A stretch of DNA of 64,000 nt from the NCBI RefSeq assembly GCF_001485535.1, contig NZ_BCMZ01000001.1, positions 2,046,001 to 2,110,000 on the forward strand. Reading direction: 5' to 3'. Below are positions 10,274 through 17,813 of the stretch, in pieces. Position numbers and translations under genes: made by a program. This stretch comes from Halobacterium sp. CBA1132. Its GTDB lineage: Archaea; Halobacteriota; Halobacteria; Halobacteriales; Halobacteriaceae. Numbering within the stretch: the stretch's first letter is position 1; the number at the start of each line of letters is the position of its first letter. The notes beneath the pieces were generated by a model. That model did not search any database and was not told the origin of the DNA. It worked only from the letters and a program-made list of their open reading frames with translations.

Positions 10274-10611
10274 GCGTCGACTTCGTGCTCCGGTTCGACC
10301 TCGATATCGACGTCCTCGGGGTCGACGCCGATGCGCGCGAACTGCGTTCGCACGTGCTCGCGGGCCGCCTCCAGCGCCTGCTCGCGCGTGTCGAACCCGC
10401 GCGGCATCGGCGACTCGAAGGCGACGTTGACGTCCTGTCCGCCGACCTGCTGGACACTCCCGCCGCTCTCCACCGCGTAGAACTCGTCACAGACCCAGAC
10501 GTACGGCGCCGCCTCGTCGGGCGCACCCTTGAACGACGGCGCGTCCTCGCCGCGCTCGTACAGCGTCCCCGTCAACGTCGTCCCGGCCGCCGAACCGCGC
10601 ACCAACAACAT
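10270..10611 (-). CDS. DUF7113-like small soluble protein
   Basis: Protein of 113 aa, MLLVRGSAAGTTLTGTLYERGE through EVEPEHEVDA. It is mostly beta-strand in character with an acidic C-terminal helix (REQALEAAREHV). It resembles haloarchaeal proteins grouped as DUF7113, though I cannot confirm this here. An upstream in-frame ATG at 10644 coincides with a TTAT-containing promoter-like box about 27 bp before 10611, so the shorter start is preferred. It sits divergently just upstream of the herA-like gene, leaving about 80 bp for two promoters. Function is unknown. Confidence 0.75.
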   Translation of the reverse strand: MLLVRGSAAGTTLTGTLYERGEDAPSFKGAPDEAAPYVWVCDEFYAVESGGSVQQVGGQDVNVAFESPMPRGFDTREQALEAAREHVRTQFARIGVDPEDVDIEVEPEHEVDA

Positions 10612-10693
10612 ACCCGGCCGTAGGGACGCGACGGGCATAAGCACGCGGACAGGGAGGGAAAGCGGTTAGTGCGCGGCCCGCCACTCAGAAAGC

Positions 10694-12532
10694 ATGAGCG
10701 ACCTCGGGGACTTCGCGGACCACGACGGCGGCGACGACGCCGGCGACGCTGCGGAGACGGACGCCGCCGACGACTTCGAACGCCCGGACCTCGACGACAC
10801 CGGCAGCGACGACGGCCTCGGCGCGCTCGCGGTCTCGGAGGGCCTCCGCATCCACGAGGACGGCCAAGAGACCGCGCTGAAGGCCTACGTCACCGCGAGC
10901 AACCGGTCGTCGGTCCGGCTCGGCTCGTACCTCGTCGCGCCGTACCCCGGCGGCGAGAAGCTGTTCTGCAAGATTACCGGACTGGAGTACGTGCAGGCGT
11001 TCCAGAGCGACGACGCCACCGAGATTCACGCGCGGCGCGCGATGCGCTCGGAGAGCGTCGACGAGCAGGACTACAAGTTCCTCGCGGAACTGGACCCCGT
11101 CGCGGTTCTCTACCACGACAGAGAGGGACGAAGTCCCTCAGGCAATCGGACGCAGTCCGATGATGGAGACGACCTCAAACGCCGGATGGCCGACCGCGTG
11201 CCCAAGCCCGAGACGGTGGTGCGGGCGGCCGACGACGCCACCGAAATCAAGACCGGACTGAAGATTCCGGAGGACGGCGTCTTCCTCGGCCACCTCTCGG
11301 TCGGCGGTGAGAAAGTGCGGACCGCCGCCGAACCGCCGACCATCGACTACCGCGTGAAAGATGACTACGAGGCCGGCGACCCGCTGGTCTTCCGGCACAC
11401 GCTCGTCGCGGGCGGCACCGGCTCCGGGAAGACCCACTCCGCGAAGAACGTGCTGCGGCAGTACCTCCACGAGGACCGCCGCTACCCCGTCGACGCGGGC
11501 GGCGCGGAGCGCCGGATGGCGGTCGTCCAGTTCGACCCGCAGGACGAGTACGCGCAGATGCACGACGACAACCCCGACGCGGACGCCGGCGACGAGCGCC
11601 GCTGGGAGACGCAAGGATTGGCGCACGGCGGGCACGACGACACGGTGGCGTTCGTGCCGAAGGTCGGGTCCGCGTCGTACGCCGCCGACCACCACGACGC
11701 CGAGCGCGTCGAGTTCACGATTCCGTTCTCGATGGTGCGCTCGAACCCGTGGCTGGTCGCGTCCAGCGGCCTCAACGACAACCAGTACGGCGCGCTCCAC
11801 CTGCTGCTCGACCGCTTCTTCCAGAATCACGGACAGGACGGCACCTACCGGGAGTTCTGCTCGTTCCTCGACGACCCCGCGCTCAAGGAGGAGCTCGACG
11901 AGTCCGGGCGCGTCCACGAAGCCACCTACGAGGCCGTGCTGCGGCGCGTCCACGGGATGCCGTCGGGGCTGTTCGACCAGGACGCGCGCCCGATTACGGA
12001 GCTCGTGGAGGACCGACAGTTCGTCCGCCCGGGCCGGCTGTCGGTGGTGCCGACCTACCACATCAGCAACTCGCGGGCGGCCGAGACGGTAGTGCTGGCG
12101 GTGTCGAGCCTGCTCGTCGACCAGAAGCTCTCGAACGACCCGCGCTACGAGACCATCAAGGAGACGCCGCTCGTGGTCGGGATGGACGAAGCCCACAACT
12201 TCCTCGCGGACGCCGACAGCGTGCAGGCGAACAAGGTCGTCGGGAAGTTCACCGAGGCCGCCAAACAGGGCCGCAAGGAGCGCCTGGGCCTGTTCCTCAT
12301 CACCCAGGACCCCCAGGACGTCGCCGACCCCGTGTTCAAGCAGGTGAACACGACGGTCGTGTTGAATCTCGGGGACGAGGACGCCATCAACGCCGTGAAC
12401 ATCCCGTCGTCGCTGCAGTCGAAGGTCCCCTACATGGAGAAGGGACAGATGGTCGTCTACTCGCCGGACAACTCCGAGCCGGTCGAGATTCAGGGACTGC
12501 CGACGTGCCTCACGCGACACGGCCGGGACTGA
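10694..12532 (+). CDS. herA: HerA-type hexameric ATPase/helicase
   Basis: Protein of 612 aa of the HerA/FtsK superfamily. The N-terminal 30 residues are very acidic, followed by a HAS-barrel-like domain (about 45-220). The RecA-like motor carries Walker A GGTGSGKTHSAKN (about 237-250) and Walker B PLVVGMDEAHNFL (about 492-504). Residues near 145-157 (EGRSPSGNRTQSDDG) come from the same palindromic repeat found in nurA. HerA hexamers translocate DNA and activate NurA during end resection; here the two genes are separated by an ABC exporter and a small gene. Other HerA paralogues have distinct roles, so the pairing is likely but not certain. Confidence 0.88.
   Translation: MSDLGDFADHDGGDDAGDAAETDAADDFERPDLDDTGSDDGLGALAVSEGLRIHEDGQETALKAYVTASNRSSVRLGSYLVAPYPGGEKLFCKITGLEYVQAFQSDDATEIHARRAMRSESVDEQDYKFLAELDPVAVLYHDREGRSPSGNRTQSDDGDDLKRRMADRVPKPETVVRAADDATEIKTGLKIPEDGVFLGHLSVGGEKVRTAAEPPTIDYRVKDDYEAGDPLVFRHTLVAGGTGSGKTHSAKNVLRQYLHEDRRYPVDAGGAERRMAVVQFDPQDEYAQMHDDNPDADAGDERRWETQGLAHGGHDDTVAFVPKVGSASYAADHHDAERVEFTIPFSMVRSNPWLVASSGLNDNQYGALHLLLDRFFQNHGQDGTYREFCSFLDDPALKEELDESGRVHEATYEAVLRRVHGMPSGLFDQDARPITELVEDRQFVRPGRLSVVPTYHISNSRAAETVVLAVSSLLVDQKLSNDPRYETIKETPLVVGMDEAHNFLADADSVQANKVVGKFTEAAKQGRKERLGLFLITQDPQDVADPVFKQVNTTVVLNLGDEDAINAVNIPSSLQSKVPYMEKGQMVVYSPDNSEPVEIQGLPTCLTRHGRD
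11122..11164. repeat. Double-hairpin intragenic repeat, copy 2 (in herA)
   Basis: Same two-hairpin architecture as 7471-7513: a GAGGGAC/GTCCCTC stem with loop GAA, spacer AGGCAAT, and an ATCGGAC/GTCCGAT stem with loop GCA. Stems are identical and differences fall mainly in the loops. It is translated in frame as EGRSPSGNRTQSDD within herA. Confidence 0.9.
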
Positions 12533-12605
12533 CGAGGGACGCCCCGTCGGGCGGTCCTCGGCCCATAGAATTTTCACCCGGGCTGGTCAACGTCGAGTCG
12601 ACACC

Positions 12606-13031
12606 ATGACGAAGATTCTCGTTCCCGTCGACGGCTCCGAGCAGTCCACCGAAGCCCTCGAATACGCCCTCGAACACTTCAAGGACGCCGACATCACCGC
12701 CATCAACGTCATCGACCCCATCGAAGCAGGGTACACCGCGCAGGCGACGGTTCCGGGCTACTCCGAGGAGTGGTTCGAGCAGGCCAAAGACGCCGCCGAG
12801 GAACTGTTCGACGAAGCCCAGACGACCGCCGACGAGTACGACCACGAACTCGACACGACCACGGAAGTCGGTCGACCGAGCCGCGCCATCGTCGAGTACG
12901 CCGAAGAGAACGACTTCGACCACATCGTGATGGGGAGCCACGGCCGCTCGGGCGTCTCCCGCATCCTCCTCGGCAGCGTCGCCGAGAGCGTCGTGCGGCG
13001 CTCGCCGGTGCCGGTCACCATCGTCCGATAG
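12606..13031 (+). CDS. Universal stress protein, UspA family
   Basis: Protein of 141 aa with the single UspA fold. The N-terminal strand KILVPVDGSEQSTEAL carries the first nucleotide-contact Asp. The C-terminal signature GSHGRSGVSRILLGSVAES matches the G-2x-G-9x-G(S/T) ATP-binding motif, so it is probably an ATP-binding USP acting in the cytoplasm. An AT-rich stretch (catagaattttcac) about 30 bp upstream fits a promoter. A composite repeat element begins directly after its TAG stop. Its precise stress role cannot be inferred. Confidence 0.93.
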   Translation: MTKILVPVDGSEQSTEALEYALEHFKDADITAINVIDPIEAGYTAQATVPGYSEEWFEQAKDAAEELFDEAQTTADEYDHELDTTTEVGRPSRAIVEYAEENDFDHIVMGSHGRSGVSRILLGSVAESVVRRSPVPVTIVR

Positions 13032-13524
13032 TACCTTTTGCGCTGCGCTCGGCGGCTTTGCCGCCTCGCTCGGCAAAAGCTACGCTAAAAGCACTCCTCC
13101 TTCGCTTCGCGCTATCGCGCTCCGCTCAGTCGTCGGCCCGCGCTCCCTGCTGTCGCGCGGTGAACGGCTTCGCTCGGGCTTTTCAAGCCGCTCGCTTGCC
13201 GATGCTGTCGTGTATCTCTTGCGAACAGGCGGCGCGAACGTCCACAGGCCGGTGTGCCGCACTCCCGCCTCGACCGACCTGCGCTGGGTTCAGGTCACGC
13301 CCGGGGTTGGTCCCGCTCTCCTACTTGAACCTACGCAGCCGGTAGCGACCAGCATCCGCGAGTGAGCGGTCCGAAGGACCCGAACGAAGCGGTTCACCGC
13401 GAGCCGGAGGCTCGCGGGCCGACGACTGAGGGGAGTGAGCGTAGCGAACGAACCGAAGGAGGAGTGCTTTTGGTGTCGGTTTTGCCGAGGGCCGCCGTAG
13501 GCGGCCCGCAGCGCAAAAGCGCCC
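13032..13524. repeat. Intergenic 490-bp inverted composite repeat
   Basis: No gene is supported here. The left arm begins right after the uspA stop with tacctttTGC, a variable hairpin, then GCTACGCTAAAAGCACTCC (13032-13100) and GTCGGCCCGCG...CGCGGTGAACG (about 13131-13166). The right arm (about 13350-13524) carries the same modules in reverse order and orientation, ending directly at the stop of the convergent ATPase gene. The arms enclose about 180 bp of non-repeat sequence. Related modules recur at 27765-27945 and 29330-29664. It may act as a bidirectional transcription-termination element, which is inference. Confidence 0.8.
13201..13356. other. Structured core between repeat arms, possible ncRNA
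   Basis: This 156-bp core has terminal complementarity (GATGCTG at 13201-13207 with CAGCATC at 13350-13356) and an internal GGTTCA/TGAACC stem (13287-13292 with 13326-13331) around a GGG/CCC hairpin. No convincing reading frame covers it. I looked for RNase P and SRP RNA signatures and saw none. It could be a small RNA or the remnant of a mobile element. This rests on base pairing alone. Confidence 0.3.
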
Positions 13525-14793
13525 TCAGAAGATATTCGCTTGCCGGTAGACGGAGATACCTTGATGGGTAATCTCGTAGGGCTTAGTCTCCCGTGAGTGG
13601 TTGGCGTCCCGAATCTTCTGTATTTCGACGGCGAGGCGGGTCTCCCGGAAGTCCTCCGGGCGGATGTAGCGGAGGACGACGACGGCGTCCGTGAGGTATT
13701 CGATGATGCCGTGGCGGGAGGCGAAGGCGTTGTCTTCGTTGGCTTCGCTGGTGAGCATGGTGGTGACGCCGGCGTCCTTGAGCGCTTTCGTGAAGTCGTA
13801 GATTTCGGTGCGGCGAACGGACTGGTCGTCGTACATCATCTCCAGCAGGGAGACGGAGTCGAGGACGAGTCGGCTGGCGCCGAACTCCTCGATGAGGGTC
13901 GGAAGTTCGTTGCGGATGCTCGTGAGGGAGTTGGCCATCTCGATGGGGTCGATGTCGATGACCGCGAGGTTGCCTTCCTCGGTGTGGCGGTCGAACTCCC
14001 AGCCTTTCTCGGTGGCGCTCTGGACGACGCGCTGGCGGGACTCTTCGAGCGTGATGTAGACGGCCCGTTCGCCGTTCCGGATGGCTTCGTGGAGGAACTG
14101 GAGGCCGAACGTGGTCTTCCCGGTCCCGGCGCCGCCGATGGCGACGATGAGCGAGCGCTCGGGGACGCCGCCCTGCACCATCTCGTCGAGTCCCTCGATG
14201 CCGAAGTCGATGCGCGGGATGTCGGACTCGTATTCTTCGTCCTCCTCGAAGCCGCCCGAACCGCCGGCGCCGACGTCGCCGTCGAGGTCGAACCCGAAGT
14301 CGTCCTCGCCGCCGGGCGCCGCGCCGGCGCCGCCACCGCCGCCGCCACCGCCGAACGCCGCCGCGAAGTCGTCCTCGAAGAGGTCGTCGTCATCACCGCC
14401 GCCGTCGAAGTCACCGCCGCCACCGCCTCCGCCGAACGCCGCCGCGAAGTCGTCGACGTCGCCGTCGCCGGTGTCGGGCGCGGATATATCGGTGTCGCCG
14501 AAACTCGGTGGCTCCTCAGCATCGGGTCCGTCGGGTGATTCCCCGGCGGGACCCGTCGGCGGCGTGTCGGTGTCCGAGTCGCCCACGTCGTCCGAGTCAG
14601 CGCTAGCATCGAAGTCGGACTCCTGTTCGCCGTCCGACGCCAACTCGTCGTCCTCGGCGTCGGGGCTGTCCGGTTCAGAGTCGTCCACAGATTCGTCGGC
14701 TGCGTCGCTGTCGGACGCCTGCTGGTCGTCCGGAGCGTCCTCGTCGTCCCGGAACGCGCTCTCGAACCAGTCGTCGTCCTCCTCGTCAGCCAC
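13525..14793 (-). CDS. KaiC/RAD55-family ATPase with acidic Gly-rich N-terminus
   Basis: Protein of 422 aa from a GTG start ([14 protein letters not shown]). The first 190 residues are low complexity: Asp/Glu/Ser-rich, then two copies of a [14 protein letters not shown] module separated by acidic Gly-rich linker. The RecA/KaiC-like domain follows, with [18 protein letters not shown], Walker [15 protein letters not shown] (about residues 219-232) and Walker-B-like [14 protein letters not shown]. Single-domain KaiC-like ATPases of this type are common in haloarchaea with unclear targets, often regulatory. A longer in-frame extension to 15111 overlaps nadK and is rejected. It is divergent from nadK. 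Confidence 0.85.
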   Translation of the reverse strand: MADEEDDDWFESAFRDDEDAPDDQQASDSDAADESVDDSEPDSPDAEDDELASDGEQESDFDASADSDDVGDSDTDTPPTGPAGESPDGPDAEEPPSFGDTDISAPDTGDGDVDDFAAAFGGGGGGGDFDGGGDDDDLFEDDFAAAFGGGGGGGGAGAAPGGEDDFGFDLDGDVGAGGSGGFEEDEEYESDIPRIDFGIEGLDEMVQGGVPERSLIVAIGGAGTGKTTFGLQFLHEAIRNGERAVYITLEESRQRVVQSATEKGWEFDRHTEEGNLAVIDIDPIEMANSLTSIRNELPTLIEEFGASRLVLDSVSLLEMMYDDQSVRRTEIYDFTKALKDAGVTTMLTSEANEDNAFASRHGIIEYLTDAVVVLRYIRPEDFRETRLAVEIQKIRDANHSRETKPYEITHQGISVYRQANIF

Positions 14794-14914
14794 GATGACG
14801 CCTCCGTACCGCGGCGCACTGCGCCGTCGGCTCCATGTCCGGGTGGTCGGGACACAGCGAAAAGTAGTTTCCGCCGCCCGCGGGTTTTTCAAGTGCGGCA
14901 CCCCGAGTGAGCGT

Positions 14915-15742
14915 ATGCGCGTTGGAATCGTCGCACAGCGGGGGAACTCGCGGGCCGCGTATCTCGCTGCGGACGTCCGCGAGATGCTCACCGGCGAGGA
15001 CGTGGCGGTGTGGCTGGACACGGCGACGGCGGACGCTCTGGACGGCGGCGGCCACGAGGTCGCGGAGTTCGACGCCTGCGACCTCGTGGTGAGCATCGGC
15101 GGGGACGGCACGTTCCTGTTCGCGGCGCGGGGCGCGGGGTCGACGCCGGTCCTCGGCGTGAACCTCGGTGAGGTCGGCTTCCTGAACGCAGTCGCGCCCG
15201 AGGACGCCGTCTCGGCAGTCCGCCGCGAGGTCGAGCGCTACCGGGAGACCGGGGAGGTGCGCCACCGCGAGGTGCCGCGGGCGGCGGCGTCGGGGGAGCG
15301 CGAGTGGTCGCTGACGCCCGCGCTCAACGAGGTCGTGATTCAGGGCGACCAGCGCGGGCACGGCCACGGCATCGACCTCGAGGTGCGCGTGGACGGGTCG
15401 CTGTTCGAGGCGACGCACGCCGACGGCGTCCTGATTGCGACACCCACCGGGAGCACGGCGTACAACCTCAGCGAGGGCGGCCCGCTCGTGCAACCGACCG
15501 TGGACGCGTTCGTCGTCAACGGGATGTGTTCGAGCGAGCCGATGCCGCCGCTGTTGACGCCGGCCGGCGGCGAAGTGACCGTTCGTGTCGACGGCCCGGA
15601 GTACGCCGTCGTCTCCAGCGACGGGTCGAACCGCCAGCGCGTGAAGACGCCGGAGGTCGTCACCGTCAAGGCAGCGGACGAACCGGCGCGCGTCGCGGGC
15701 CCGGACTCTGATTTCTTCCAAGCGCTGAACAAACTGAAGTAG
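14915..15742 (+). CDS. nadK: NAD(+) kinase
   Basis: Protein of 275 aa that phosphorylates NAD to NADP using ATP or polyphosphate. The diagnostic glycine-rich motif [16 protein letters not shown] is near residues 57-72, followed by [13 protein letters not shown] and the second conserved region [25 protein letters not shown], which contacts the nicotinamide and adenine moieties. The length is usual for archaeal NadK, and the start [11 protein letters not shown] is at the first core strand. The divergent upstream gene encodes the KaiC-like ATPase. Confidence 0.96.
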   Translation: MRVGIVAQRGNSRAAYLAADVREMLTGEDVAVWLDTATADALDGGGHEVAEFDACDLVVSIGGDGTFLFAARGAGSTPVLGVNLGEVGFLNAVAPEDAVSAVRREVERYRETGEVRHREVPRAAASGEREWSLTPALNEVVIQGDQRGHGHGIDLEVRVDGSLFEATHADGVLIATPTGSTAYNLSEGGPLVQPTVDAFVVNGMCSSEPMPPLLTPAGGEVTVRVDGPEYAVVSSDGSNRQRVKTPEVVTVKAADEPARVAGPDSDFFQALNKLK

Positions 15743-15811
15743 CCGCTGGCGAACGAGAGGGGGTCGCCGGAACGGAAAGGGTTAGTGAGCTACCAGCCCA
15801 ACCACGGGGTA

Positions 15812-16738
15812 ATGAGCCAGCAGCTGCCGGACGTACAGGCGACGGAGCCGGAGGTTGCAGTCGGGTTGAGTCAGGTCGGCGTGACAGGCGTCGAGAAACT
15901 CGTGAAGATCGCCCGCGAGGACAAGCGCCCCATCGTGTTGACCGCGGAGTTCGAGGTGTACGTCGACCTCCCGCAGGGCCGGAAGGGAATCGACATGAGT
16001 CGGAACATGGAGGTCATCGACGAGACGCTCGAAGACGCCGTCTCCGAGCCCGTCTACCGCGTCGAGGAGATGTGCGGGGAGACCGCCGAGCGCCTCCTCG
16101 AGAAACACGAGTACACGACGACGGCGACCGTCGAGATGGAGGCCGAGTTGATGATTCGCGACGAGACGCCCGCCAGCGAGCGCGAGACGCAGGGAACCGT
16201 CGACATCATCGCCTCGGCGACCGCCGAGGAGGGCGAGCCGACCCGGGAGGAAATCGGCGCGCGCGTCGTCGGCATGACCGTCTGTCCGTGCAGCCAGCAG
16301 ATGATGAGCCAGCACGCCCGCGAGAAGCTCGCCGACCTCGGCGTCGGCGAGGACTCCGTCCGGGAGTTCCTGCAGGAGGTGCCACAGGCGGGTCACAGCC
16401 AGCGCGGGCACGCGACGCTCACCGTCGAGACCTCCGGCGACCCGGACGTCGACCTGATGGAACTCGTGGAGGTCGCGCGCGACTCGATGAGCGCGCGCAT
16501 CTACAACCTCGCGAAGCGCCCGGACGAGGACCACATGACGTACGCCGCCCACGCGAACGCGAAGTTCGTGGAGGACTGCGTGCGCTCGATGGCCGAGGGC
16601 GTCGTCGCGGAGTTCGACTTCGACGACGACGCCGTGGTGACGATGAAGCAGTCCAACGACGAGTCCATCCACCAGCACAACGCTCACGCCGAGCGCATCG
16701 CGGAGTTCGGAACGCTAGCGGAAGAAGTCGACGCGTAG
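15812..16738 (+). CDS. mptA: GTP cyclohydrolase MptA (GTP cyclohydrolase I type 2/IV)
   Basis: Protein of 308 aa of the FolE2/MptA family (tunnelling fold). It converts GTP to a dihydroneopterin phosphate, the first step of pterin cofactor synthesis and, in haloarchaea, also of archaeosine precursor supply. Family features visible are the [20 protein letters not shown]-terminal region, the metal-site Cys/His region [17 protein letters not shown] (about residues 154-170), and RGHATLTVE. The ATG at 15812 (MSQQLPDVQ) is preferred to an upstream GTG. It belongs with the tgtA, arcS and RaSEA genes elsewhere in the window functionally but is not adjacent. Confidence 0.94.
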   Translation: MSQQLPDVQATEPEVAVGLSQVGVTGVEKLVKIAREDKRPIVLTAEFEVYVDLPQGRKGIDMSRNMEVIDETLEDAVSEPVYRVEEMCGETAERLLEKHEYTTTATVEMEAELMIRDETPASERETQGTVDIIASATAEEGEPTREEIGARVVGMTVCPCSQQMMSQHAREKLADLGVGEDSVREFLQEVPQAGHSQRGHATLTVETSGDPDVDLMELVEVARDSMSARIYNLAKRPDEDHMTYAAHANAKFVEDCVRSMAEGVVAEFDFDDDAVVTMKQSNDESIHQHNAHAERIAEFGTLAEEVDA

Positions 16739-16767
16739 CGCGACGGAACTATTTCTCGGGTCGTTCG

Positions 16768-17568
16768 TCAGTCCAGCGTCGCGGCGTCGGTCCACGTCTC
16801 CGCAAACACCTCGAAAACATCCGCGGCGAACGTCGAGTCGTGGAGGTCTATCATCGCGAACGACTCGTCGGGCTCGACCGGGTTGGTGACTTCCAGACAG
16901 ACCTCGGCGTCGTCGACGATGGTGACGTTACCCTCGACCGTGGGGCCGATGCGGACCTCGTAGTCGGGGTGTTCGGCGAGCACGGCGACGTAGCGCTCGT
17001 TGACCTCGTCGGGGATGTTCGAGGACAGCTCTTGGGAGATGAGCACGGAGACGTCGACGCCCCGTTCGAGCGCGTCTTCGAGGTGGTCGACGATGCGGCT
17101 GGTGGTGTCCGCGACCTCGAAGCTCGTGGACTCGAAGCCCGCGACCAGTCGGACCGAGTCGTCGGCGGCGTCGATGCGTTCGAGCAGGAGGTCCAAGGAG
17201 CCCTCGGGGCCGAGTGCGGCTGTCCAGAAGCCCTCCTCGGGTTCGGAGGGCGTCCGCAGGTCGGCTTCGAGTTCGTCGACGACGGCCTCGTACTGGTCGG
17301 CTTTCTCGCGGAGTTCGCGCTTGCGGTCCTCCAGCAGGCGGTCGAGGGCGGTCTCGGGCTCGACGGCGACGTACTTCTTCGGGCGGCTTGCGGCCTGACT
17401 GCGCACGAGGTGCTGTGACTCGATGCTCCCGAGCACGTCGTAGATGCGGCCCATCGGCACGCCGCTCTCCGCGGACAACTCCTTGGCGGTTGCCGGCCCC
17501 GTTTGGAGGAGCGCGCGGTACGCGCTCGCTTCGTACTCCGAGAGGCCGAGGTCCCTCAAGTCAGCCAT
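16768..17568 (-). CDS. TrmB-family transcriptional regulator
   Basis: Protein of 266 aa. The N-terminal winged helix-turn-helix (residues 1-70, LGLSEYEASAYRALLQTGPAT and VPMGRIYDVLGSIESQHLV) is the TrmB DNA-binding domain. A short coiled-coil linker (KRELREKADQYEAVVDELE) leads to a C-terminal phospholipase D-like effector domain (about 110-266), which in family members binds sugars or other metabolites. The ligand is not deducible. TrmB proteins in haloarchaea control central carbon metabolism and cofactor genes. It is convergent with mptA, 29 bp from its stop. Confidence 0.92.
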   Translation of the reverse strand: MADLRDLGLSEYEASAYRALLQTGPATAKELSAESGVPMGRIYDVLGSIESQHLVRSQAASRPKKYVAVEPETALDRLLEDRKRELREKADQYEAVVDELEADLRTPSEPEEGFWTAALGPEGSLDLLLERIDAADDSVRLVAGFESTSFEVADTTSRIVDHLEDALERGVDVSVLISQELSSNIPDEVNERYVAVLAEHPDYEVRIGPTVEGNVTIVDDAEVCLEVTNPVEPDESFAMIDLHDSTFAADVFEVFAETWTDAATLD

Positions 17569-17632
17569 TTCGTTCCCGCTTGCGGGCCCGCCGTCAAAAA
17601 CGCACCGACGGTTTACAGTCGCGTCAGCGGGG

Positions 17633-17737
17633 TCACTCCGTCCGCTCGGGTGGTTCGGGCGGCCGCGCCTCGATGTACGGGAGGTCGTCCAGCAGTTCGT
17701 CGAGGTCGACCGTGGCGTCGGATTGCTCGCGGGCCAT
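17633..17737 (-). CDS. Putative 34-aa acidic peptide
   Basis: A short frame encoding MAREQSDATVDLDELLDDL followed by a Pro/Glu-rich tail. The amphipathic acidic helix (DLDELLDDL) and strict use of GC-ending codons look protein-like. A TTTCAAGG box lies about 28 bp upstream. It sits between the TrmB gene and the DUF255 protein, all on the minus strand, so it could be co-transcribed with either. Coding status is moderately supported and no homologous family is recognised. Confidence 0.4.
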   Translation of the reverse strand: MAREQSDATVDLDELLDDLPYIEARPPEPPERTE

Positions 17738-17813
17738 CACCACCGGATACGGCGCGAACCGCCTTGAAACCCGATTTAGAGAGGGCTGTTCGGTGTCCGT
17801 GGGCTCCCGAGTG

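Noticed and set aside
13080-13262. 60-codon minus-strand ORF within the inverted repeat
   Set aside because: It runs through palindromic repeat modules and shows Ser/Arg/Glu low complexity rather than protein-like sequence.
13201-13356. RNase P RNA or SRP RNA
   Set aside because: Neither strand shows the conserved cores expected (for example the GGAAGGGAGCA-type SRP loop or the P4 region of RNase P).
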